The translations under genes and the position numbers were made by a program. Shown here piece after piece: positions 18,277-25,110 of a stretch of DNA of 64,000 nt. Where the stretch lies: NCBI RefSeq assembly GCF_003390375.1, contig NZ_QUOT01000001.1, forward strand, positions 1,674,001 through 1,738,000, read 5' to 3'. Position 1 is the first letter of the stretch, and every line of letters begins with the position of its first letter. The DNA comes from Thalassotalea euphylliae. Lineage in GTDB: Bacteria; Pseudomonadota; Gammaproteobacteria; Enterobacterales; Alteromonadaceae. The notes under the pieces are model-generated. The model searched no databases. It was given only the letters and a program-made list of their open reading frames with translations, and was not told the DNA's origin.

Positions 18277-18711
18277 TTGTCTACCTCATCAGCCATTTTA
18301 AATGTTGCTCACGGAAAGTTTCAGTTAGCGATAGAAAAAGATATTCTCAGAATCATCCTACGCGGTGAAGCTAATGAGCAGTCGGCTGCCAAATACATTG
18401 ATTGTGTCGCAACGCAAGTAAATAAACTCAGCCACAAACCCTTTGGTATAATAATCGATACTTCTGGCTTTAGAGGCGCAACACCAGGCGCTTTTGAAGT
18501 TTCTAATCGCTACAATAAACAATTGCTGAACATGCCGAGCTTTGCTGGTAAAGCTGTTGTTTGCTCGCCATCAATGTCTGCTATCTACAATATTTCGGTT
18601 GCTCAACAGTACCACGCACAGCAGCAAGTAGAGCAAGGACTACAAAAACGATTTCATGATACCGCCAGCGCAAGCCAGTGGCTGCGCCAGCAAATTATCG
18701 AGCACTACTAA
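18277..18711 (+). CDS. STAS/SpoIIAA-like single-domain protein
   Basis: 144 residues beginning at TTG 18277 (SD-like GAAGTAAGTAAG just before); no in-frame ATG fits better. The pattern FQLAIEKDILRIILRGEANEQSAAKYIDCVATQV followed by FGIIIDTSGFRGATPGAFEVSNRYNKQL resembles the SpoIIAA-like/STAS fold, with a strand, helix and conserved DTS loop. Such domains act in regulation or lipid binding. No partner kinase or phosphatase is nearby, so the role is open. Confidence 0.55.
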   Translation: MSTSSAILNVAHGKFQLAIEKDILRIILRGEANEQSAAKYIDCVATQVNKLSHKPFGIIIDTSGFRGATPGAFEVSNRYNKQLLNMPSFAGKAVVCSPSMSAIYNISVAQQYHAQQQVEQGLQKRFHDTASASQWLRQQIIEHY

Positions 18712-18748
18712 TCTCGCTTTTTATCCAGTTTTCCAAAACTACTGACCG

Positions 18749-19762
18749 CTAGCGATCAGTATTCCAACTAAACAAATATGCCCCTAATGCCAAAAACACG
18801 CTGGTCATGATCGCTAACACAGTTACATGGTAACTAACATCGGCAAGCGTAGCACCTTCAGTCATGATCTCGCGCGCGGCACTGACTAAATGAGTTAGTG
18901 GTAACACATCAGCGAACCATTGAACCTCTTGCGGTGCGCCTTCTAGGCTAAACCACACACCAGAAAGCAGCATCATTGGCCAAGAAGTTAAATTTAACAA
19001 ACCACCAATTAACTCTTCACTTTTACTGCGCGAAGCCACTAATAACCCCAATGTGATTAAACTCATCGCCCCCAGCATCGCGACAATAAGCAAGTCTAAG
19101 TAGCTACCCAACATGTAGAAATCAAACATAAAATTGCAGCCAACAAACACCACAGTCGACATAAAGGTGACAATAAACAAGCGAGAGAGTAATTGCGCCG
19201 AGACGAATTCTAATGCCGACAACGGCGTTGCCTTCAAGCGCTTGAGTACATGATTTTTACGATAACGAACGATGACATAGCCAACCCCGAATAGGCAGCT
19301 AAACATCATGTTCATTCCCAAAATACCTGGTAGCACCCAATCGACGTAACGAATGGCTTCGCCCGCTACTGTCTTTGCGCTAAATGAAGCTTCTTCGGCG
19401 AGAAAGAGCTTTTCGGTGAAGTAACTATTCGTAGATAACTCATTGCGCCAGTATTCGCGATTGTCGAAATCAATCAACAGGTCAACACTATGGCGGGTTA
19501 GCTTTTGTTTCGCTTTTTCTAAGTCACCATACTCGATAAACTCAATGTGTTTGACGGCTAAAAAAGCATGCTCAGGCTGAGTTGCTGTGTCTGGTAACAC
19601 AAGCCCTACTTTATAAACCGCTTTGTTATCATCATTAAAAACAAAGGCAAATCCCACCAAGAGCAATACTGGAAAAATAAGGTTCCAACCGAGCGACGAC
19701 TTATCTCTGAAAAACTCTAAATTACGTGCTTTAAATACGGCAAAAAATCGATTGAAATTCAT
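18749..19762 (-). CDS. ABC-2 type exporter permease
   Basis: 337 residues from ATG 19762, with GGGAG five bases upstream; a GTG one codon earlier is possible. One membrane segment near the N-terminus (about 25-42) is followed by a large extracytoplasmic domain to about 145, then five further segments. This is the DrrB/YhhJ-like ABC-2 layout. The start almost overlaps the stop of the ATPase gene, so the pair is co-translated. The substrate is unknown. The shared promoter region has a perfect Fur box, which suggests a role in iron-limited cells such as siderophore or haem-related export, but this is an inference. Confidence 0.82.
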   Translation of the reverse strand: MNFNRFFAVFKARNLEFFRDKSSLGWNLIFPVLLLVGFAFVFNDDNKAVYKVGLVLPDTATQPEHAFLAVKHIEFIEYGDLEKAKQKLTRHSVDLLIDFDNREYWRNELSTNSYFTEKLFLAEEASFSAKTVAGEAIRYVDWVLPGILGMNMMFSCLFGVGYVIVRYRKNHVLKRLKATPLSALEFVSAQLLSRLFIVTFMSTVVFVGCNFMFDFYMLGSYLDLLIVAMLGAMSLITLGLLVASRSKSEELIGGLLNLTSWPMMLLSGVWFSLEGAPQEVQWFADVLPLTHLVSAAREIMTEGATLADVSYHVTVLAIMTSVFLALGAYLFSWNTDR

Positions 19763-19764
19763 CA

Positions 19765-20646
19765 CTACTCCCGCAAAGAATGGCCGGTAAGTTTTAAAAA
19801 CAAATCATCTAAGTTAGCTGATTTCACCTGTAGTTGTTCCAATGGCACCTGTTTGGCAATAAGCATGCTTAACGTTGATTCAACATTCTCGCTAACGATT
19901 TCAACTTTGCCATTGTTAATTTGCCAACTATGCTCACTTACCAATTCACTGGGTACTTGCTCGGTTGGTAGGTACACAAAAACATGGCCAAAATGCTTGG
20001 TGAGCAAATCATTGGGGGGGCCTTGCTCTATTATTTTTCCGTGGTCCATCACGACTACTTGGTCACACAACTGTTCCGCTTCATCCATGTAGTGGGTGGT
20101 TAACACAATGGTTTTATTTTGCGCTTTGATATTTTGGATAAGTTGCCAAAAATTGCGTCGAGCTTGTGGATCTAACCCCGTTGTAGGCTCATCTAAAAAC
20201 ACGACTTCTGGATCATTAATTAAGGCCAATGCCAATAACAAACGCTGACGCTGACCGCCAGAAAGCAGTCGGTTGTCGCGGTTTAAAAATTCCGACAAGT
20301 CACACAGGTCTATCAATTTCTCATGCGGTAACGAATGCTGGTAAAACGATGAAAATAAATCCAATGTTTCTTTTACCGTTAAAAAGTCCTGCAACGCGGT
20401 ATGCTGAAACTGAATACCTATTTGTTGCGCTATCGCCGAAGTAACGGGTTTTCCTTGATAAAGCACTTGCCCTGAACTGGCCTTGATGATGCCTTCCATA
20501 ATTTCGATAGTAGTTGTTTTACCTGCCCCATTTGGGCCCAGCAATCCAAAACACTGGCCAGCTTCAATAGCAAAGCTGACATCATTAACCGCAAACAATT
20601 CGCGATATTGTTTGACTAAATTTTTAACCTCTAAAATCGGTTGCAT
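19765..20646 (-). CDS. ABC transporter ATP-binding protein
   Basis: 293 residues with Walker A GPNGAGKT (about 36-43), Q-loop IGIQFQHT, signature LSGGQRQRLLL, Walker B VVFLDEPTTGLD and switch His in TTHYMDEAEQL. The 70 or so residues after the nucleotide-binding domain form the C-terminal extension seen in DrrA/NatA-type exporters. It forms a complete exporter with the permease encoded immediately downstream. Transcription starts near a perfect Fur box at 20695-20715. Confidence 0.92.
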   Translation of the reverse strand: MQPILEVKNLVKQYRELFAVNDVSFAIEAGQCFGLLGPNGAGKTTTIEIMEGIIKASSGQVLYQGKPVTSAIAQQIGIQFQHTALQDFLTVKETLDLFSSFYQHSLPHEKLIDLCDLSEFLNRDNRLLSGGQRQRLLLALALINDPEVVFLDEPTTGLDPQARRNFWQLIQNIKAQNKTIVLTTHYMDEAEQLCDQVVVMDHGKIIEQGPPNDLLTKHFGHVFVYLPTEQVPSELVSEHSWQINNGKVEIVSENVESTLSMLIAKQVPLEQLQVKSANLDDLFLKLTGHSLRE

Positions 20647-20694
20647 TCCTTCCTCATTGTCAATGGCTATTACTTAGCTGAACTACAAAGCACC

Positions 20695-20715
20695 AAATGA
20701 TAATAATTATCATTT
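20695..20715. promoter_or_regulatory. Fur box between divergent genes
   Basis: A 21-base perfect palindrome with core TGATAATAATTATCA (7-1-7), which fits the canonical Fur-binding motif. It is 49 bases from the ABC ATPase start and 59 bases from the divergent small gene, so one Fur dimer pair could control both directions. Confidence 0.9.
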
Positions 20716-20773
20716 ACAAGAATGATTTTGTCAGCTAGATTATTAAAAAAGAGATAAACAGGGTAACGAAACT

Positions 20774-20962
20774 ATGCCATCAACTCATACCGCAATACCA
20801 GCGAAAGTCAAAATAGAGATGTCGAGTGATTTACTGATGCAGCTTATTTATCAAGGACAAGTCAAAGGGAATGACTGTCGCTGCTTAGATGCTAATGCAA
20901 AGCAAGTGCTCTGGTTATCACTGCTTAATAGTAGTGTCGATAATGATGAGGTGAGCTTATGA
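20774..20962 (+). CDS. Small protein, first of a Fur-box-linked pair
   Basis: 62 residues without a signal peptide or membrane segment. The centre reads SSDLLMQLIYQGQVKGNDCRCLDANAKQ, with a Cys-Arg-Cys motif. The ribosome site is weak (AGGG about ten bases upstream). The stop overlaps the next start by four bases (ATGA), strong evidence that both frames are translated. I recall similar short frames beside iron genes in marine gammaproteobacteria but cannot name the family. Confidence 0.6.
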   Translation: MPSTHTAIPAKVKIEMSSDLLMQLIYQGQVKGNDCRCLDANAKQVLWLSLLNSSVDNDEVSL

Positions 20963-21231
20963 CGTTTTATATGCAAAAAACTAGTCAAGAGAATAAAGGC
21001 ACTCATGAAGAAAAAGAAAGCAACACCAAAGCGCTATCGATCATGGAGCAATGGTTACAGGTACTTTTACTGAGCTACCAAACTTCACCAGAAACACAGA
21101 TTGTAAAATACATTAACTACTATTTAAGTCGAATTTTATCCCACGAAGAGTGCCAAGCAACTAAACAGAAACACTGCCAATACTTGCGCATGCAAAGGTA
21201 CTGGCAATGGCATTTGCAGCAATCTTTGTAA
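20959..21231 (+). CDS. Small protein, second of a Fur-box-linked pair
   Basis: 90 residues starting on the ATGA overlap. The N-terminus is hydrophilic (SQENKGTHEEKESNTK), followed by a helical part IMEQWLQVLLLSYQTSPETQIVKYINYYLSRIL and a C-terminal Cys/His/aromatic part HEECQATKQKHCQYLRMQRYWQWH. No family is recognised. Linkage to the Fur box suggests an iron-starvation function or a metal-binding accessory role; this is an inference. Confidence 0.55.
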   Translation: MTFYMQKTSQENKGTHEEKESNTKALSIMEQWLQVLLLSYQTSPETQIVKYINYYLSRILSHEECQATKQKHCQYLRMQRYWQWHLQQSL

Positions 21232-21417
21232 CAACCCTTGAGGCAACCCTTGAAGTAATAACGGTAATAAGTTCTAGCTTAGTTTTATTAGCTGTTGAAA
21301 GTGCTGATAAAGGGCTTTTTTGCCAGTAAAGCCAAAACGCTGGCAAACATCGGCGTCTTGATGAAGCATTAAACATTTAGCAACTAAAGGTTTGAGCGCT
21401 GCTAATAGTTTTGCTTT

Positions 21418-21523
21418 GTTTTCTTGAGCAAGGTTTTCTTGAGCAAGGTTGTTTTGGCCAACGCTATTTTGGTCAACGTTACCATGATCAATGTTAATTT
21501 GTGCAACACTAATCTTGGCAATG
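21418..21523. repeat. 15-base degenerate tandem repeat within tmcA
   Basis: About seven 15-base units, two of them identical (GTTTTCTTGAGCAAG), decay along the array. In the protein they encode pentapeptides such as VDQNS, VGQNN, LAQEN and LAQEN in the C-terminal region. The unit length keeps the frame. Confidence 0.8.
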
Positions 21524-22230
21524 TAAACTTGTAGCCAGCGAGCAAGACTTGGGCGTGCAAGTCGATACAAGTTTGCATTATTTTTAAAGGCGAGCAGCTT
21601 TTCACGATCACGAGCTGTTATTGGCGGTAAGCTGCTTTTAGGTGCTATGGCCAGAAGTTTCATCACCAGTGAATAATCAAGCTGACTAAATTCATCGGCT
21701 AGCCAGCAGCTAAGTGCTTCATAAAATTCGGCAGAGACTTGCTGTACAAATTTTTGTTGCGCTGCTTGTAAGCTCGCATCATTGAGCATCACTAAAGAAT
21801 GCTCACCACTTGAGGCATCTCGATTAAAGCCAAGCTTAACGGGCGTAAAACCATTTTTTTGCCAGAAGTTAACGACATTTGAAGACGCCGCAAAACTTGT
21901 TGCGACAAAATCAATACCTGCCTGCTGAGCATAACCCTTTATTTCGTTTATCAATGCGCTTCCAAAGCCTAACCCTTGCGCACTTGGATGAACCGCGATT
22001 CTCATCACTCTTAAGTAGCGAAACTCTAGCGCTTGAGGTAACTGGCTTTGTTGCGCCAGCGATTGCGGTATTAACTGTCCTTTGAGCCTACGTTGACCGC
22101 TAACGATAGCGGGTTGAAGCGCTTTATCAACCACTTGCTCTTCAATCAACAAAGCAACAGCGACCACTTGCTGTTGAACCAACTGAACAGCAACTGAAAT
22201 ACTAGGATCGTCTAACAGGAGCTTTAAGTC

Positions 22231-22250
22231 GCTTGGCTTGGTTTGGTTTG
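22231..22250. repeat. Pentanucleotide tandem repeat at the tmcA frameshift
   Basis: Four units on the plus strand: GCTTG twice, then GTTTG twice. Because 5 is not a multiple of 3, gain or loss of one unit switches the tmcA frame; three units restore the full frame. Confidence 0.92.
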
Positions 22251-23852
22251 GTAATGAGCCGTTACTAAAATCGCAAATACGTGCACTAACAATTGTTCAT
22301 TCTGAGCAAGCTCATCGCCGGTAAAATAGCGATACTCAGGTGCGAAGCCTTGCTCTTTGACAGCACACACATCTAATTCGCCCAAACTCGCATTTAGCAA
22401 ACAAGTCTTGAAAATTAACTGCTCAAGCGGATCATGATTTGCCCAACGAATAGGTTCGTTTAAAGTCAACGTTTTTACTTGCAGGCCTTTAGCTGACAGC
22501 ATAGGAATGAACTTGCCAGTAAACCCTTTACCTGCCCCCTCATAGCCATGAATAGTTGAACTAAAAACGATACGGTGATGCTGCGCCACTAACTTATTGA
22601 GCAGATATACCGGAATTCCTGCTGCTTCATCAATCAACAATAAGTCAGGGTTAGATTTAGAATGATATTGGCTGCGCAACAGCTCATCAACGGCCATAAA
22701 GGTTAAGCAGTGTTGTCGCCAAGTAATTTGGTGATCACTAATCTGATATTTACCTTCCTGTGAATCATCTAACAACTTACGCAGTTGAGTAAAATAAACG
22801 CCTAGTGCCATTTTATGTGGTGCGGTAATGACGATATTAAGCGCTCGCTCACTGGCAAAAAACAGTTGCGCGGTGGCAAGTGCTAAAGCGGTGGATTTTC
22901 CTCGTCCTCGATCGGCGGTTAACACTAAAGGTTTGTTGCGCCCGCCTGTTAATACTTTTTCGATATATTTTACTGCAATTAACTGTTCCGCAGTCGCTTG
23001 TGCTGTTATGGCTGGTAACAGAGCATCTGACGGCAGCCCCGCTTCTCTTGCTTCTCTTGCTGCTGGGAATTGATGAGATGATTCTGTTTTTGCATTGCAA
23101 AATACTGTGCTTTCATCTTTTAAATATCGCCCAAAGACCGTTCGTTCAGTTTGGCTTTGGTAAACATGATAAATACCTTGTTGATCAGCAACATATGCTT
23201 TAAGTCGCTCAAGAAAGTTAGAAGTAGTAACTTGCTCAGCTTCATCAACATTTGACTCATCGCTAAGCCAAATATACATAATGCCACCCGCGACAAGCGT
23301 GCCACTTAACGCGGCGAACGCATCTAGGTTAAATGCAGGGTCGGCAAAAAAAATAGCGTGGTTTTCACGCCCTAGGTGGTGGCGATATGTTTTGCTCGAA
23401 ATAAAGTTAATTTCCGGCTCACCAGCACTTTCAACCTTATTGAAGGCGCGCCACTGCGCGCAGAAGATATCACTTAACGGTTCACTTGCTGCTTCGCAAA
23501 ATATTGCGCCAAGCTCAGCTAGACCGGTCGGACCAGTTGGTTCAGCTTGTTTAGCCTCGTTAATCTTCTCTGAGAGTTGGCCTTGAATTTGATTCTGAGT
23601 TTGAGTCTGGTTACAAGTGTGATGCCTGAAATACCAATCTACCGCCCAGGAAAAACTGCCGGACAAAAAAATTGCACCGCGATGACGAGCGTCAAGCAAG
23701 CCAGCGCTGAATTCGGTAAAACCTTTGGAGATAGAAGTTTCTAACATTAACTTGATAACAAAAATATCTAGGCAGTTGATAAATAAGTTTAATTTACTAG
23801 TACTTATTTAAATCGTGAAAAGCTGACATTGTAATCTAAACTTAAATCTATG

Positions 23853-23867
23853 TACTAGCGGCTAGTA
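23853..23867. promoter_or_regulatory. Palindrome upstream of the nap operon
   Basis: The perfect 15-base palindrome TACTAGCGGCTAGTA lies about 45 bases upstream of the FNR-type site, and a related TACTAGTA occurs at about 23796-23803. It is a candidate second operator, or part of the tmcA upstream region. Confidence 0.35.
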
Positions 23868-23913
23868 ATAAAACTTAGATCATAAGTGGGCACTTACACT
23901 TACGTTTTACTAT

Positions 23914-23927
23914 TTAATCTAGATCAA
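23914..23927 (+). promoter_or_regulatory. FNR-type binding site for napEFDABC
   Basis: TTAATCTAGATCAA matches TTGATnnnnATCAA at all but one base. Its centre is 65 bases before napE, which suits activation from about -41.5 of a start near 23962. This suggests induction under low oxygen. Confidence 0.72.
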
Positions 23928-23985
23928 GTTTTGTTCGCTCAACTTTTATTAGACTGATTGCATATTCAATCCAAGGGCACAGGTT

Positions 23986-24156
23986 ATGAATATCGACACT
24001 AACTCTCAAGAGCAAGCGCTTGAAAAAAAATACGAGCGTAACCTTTTCATTTTTATTGCTGTTTTTCTCGGTCCCATTTTGGCTGTGATGATAGTCGGCG
24101 GTTATGGCTTTATCGTCTGGATATCACAAATTTTAACTGGGCCGCCAACTTCCTAA
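23986..24156 (+). CDS. napE: Periplasmic nitrate reductase accessory membrane protein NapE
   Basis: 56 residues with one membrane segment. KKYERNLFIFIAVFLGPILAVMIVGGYGFIVW followed by GPP is the NapE signature. The protein is a single-span inner-membrane subunit of unknown exact role, found in nap operons of Shewanella, Pseudomonas and Rhodobacter types. It is the first gene of the cluster, 59 bases behind the FNR-type site. Short genes like this are easily missed in automatic annotation. Confidence 0.88.
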   Translation: MNIDTNSQEQALEKKYERNLFIFIAVFLGPILAVMIVGGYGFIVWISQILTGPPTS

Positions 24157-24208
24157 GCTCCCATTCTTAGCACTTTCACAAATAACGCTGAGCTGCAATT
24201 TAGAGTGA

Positions 24209-24787
24209 ATGGTGATGGAACAAGTTGCTAATCGAGCACGTCGACAACTGTTAAAAGGTCGATTTAAAGCTCAAGTAGAAAAAGCCCCAATACGCTTGCC
24301 GTGGACAGCTAGTGAAGCGGTTTTTACCGCGACCTGCACACAATGCAATAAGTGTGTTGAACACTGTGAAACACAAGTTATCAAACGCGACCGTATGGGC
24401 TTTCCATTTATTGATTTTAGTCAAGCGGAATGTACCTTTTGTGGTGAATGTGAGCGCCAGTGCGACCAGCCGTTATTCATCGCGCAAGCACATCGCGAAG
24501 CCAATCGACCATGGCTGGCCGACATTGAAATCAACAGCACCTGTTTAGCGACTAACCAAATTTACTGCCAAAGCTGTCGCGATATTTGTGACAGCCGCGC
24601 CATCAGCTTTCAGTTTATTACCAGCGCAATTCCCGTACCCGTTATTAAGAACGACGATTGCACGCTCTGTGGCGCTTGCATTTCCACCTGCCCGCAAAAA
24701 GCAATTGCCATCAACCAAAATACTAACAGTGCTGGTTATTCAGCATCTCAATTTGAGGAGCTCAATCATGAGCCAATCCAACGCTAA
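24209..24787 (+). CDS. napF: Ferredoxin-type protein NapF
   Basis: 192 residues with an N-terminal Arg-rich stretch (RARRQLLKGRF) and iron-sulfur motifs CTQCNKCVEHCE, CTFCGECERQCD, YCQSCRDICD and CTLCGACISTCP. These would hold up to four [4Fe-4S] clusters, as in NapF, which assists cluster loading or activation of NapA in the cytoplasm. ATG 24209 and ATG 24215 are both possible starts. The 3' end overlaps napD by 20 bases. Confidence 0.93.
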   Translation: MVMEQVANRARRQLLKGRFKAQVEKAPIRLPWTASEAVFTATCTQCNKCVEHCETQVIKRDRMGFPFIDFSQAECTFCGECERQCDQPLFIAQAHREANRPWLADIEINSTCLATNQIYCQSCRDICDSRAISFQFITSAIPVPVIKNDDCTLCGACISTCPQKAIAINQNTNSAGYSASQFEELNHEPIQR

Positions 24788-25109
24788 TCACCAGCAAGCT
24801 AACAACCAACAAGCAAATGACCAACAGACAGCTCAGGCCAGCGAATACCATATCGCCAGTTTTGTTGCACAAGCACCACCACAGTTGGTTGAAGCATTAA
24901 GCCATTTTGTTAATAGCTACCAAGGCTGTGAGGTTCATGGCCATAGCGAACAAGGAAAAATCGTTTTTACCGTTGAGGCCAGTAGCCAAAAGGCTATCGC
25001 CAAAATCGTGGATCAAATCCGTCTAACCGACGAGTTTTTAAGCATTTCGCCGGTTTACCACCAATTTCTCACTGAGCCACAAGCGCCAGTAACAACCGAG
25101 GTGAACTAA
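24768..25109 (+). CDS. napD: NapA Tat-signal chaperone NapD, with Gln-rich N-terminal extension
   Basis: 113 residues from ATG 24768, with GAGGAG seven bases upstream. The last 85 or so form the NapD ferredoxin-like fold (YHIASFVAQAPPQLVEALSHFVNSYQGCEVHG, GKIVFTVEASSQKAI, ISPVYHQF). NapD binds the twin-arginine signal of NapA and delays export until the cofactor is inserted. The first 25 residues (NHQQANNQQANDQQTAQ) are an Asn/Gln-rich repeat absent from the usual 85-90 residue protein. The napA start is one base after the stop. Confidence 0.93.
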   Translation: MSQSNANHQQANNQQANDQQTAQASEYHIASFVAQAPPQLVEALSHFVNSYQGCEVHGHSEQGKIVFTVEASSQKAIAKIVDQIRLTDEFLSISPVYHQFLTEPQAPVTTEVN

Positions 25110-25110
25110 G

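Larger units (their letters stand above)
21274..23747 (-). pseudogene. tmcA: tRNA(Met) cytidine acetyltransferase, frameshifted in a tandem repeat
   Basis: The 5' part (23747-22224, 507 codons) has an N-terminal domain, Walker A TADRGRGKST, Walker B LLIDEAAGIP and FSSTIHGYEGAGKGF of the TmcA helicase module. It ends at TAA soon after AHYQTKPS. The 3' part has the GNAT core (RIAVHPSAQGLGFGSALI) and FNRDASSGEHSLVML, in the other frame. The join lies in four tandem 5-base units (22231-22250); removing one unit gives AHYQTKPSDLKLLLDDPS, the expected TmcA reading, and one frame of about 822 codons. TmcA makes ac4C34 in elongator tRNA-Met. It may be a pseudogene, a phase-variable switch, or a sequence error. 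The length exceeds E. coli TmcA (671) partly through low-complexity insertions. Confidence 0.88.
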
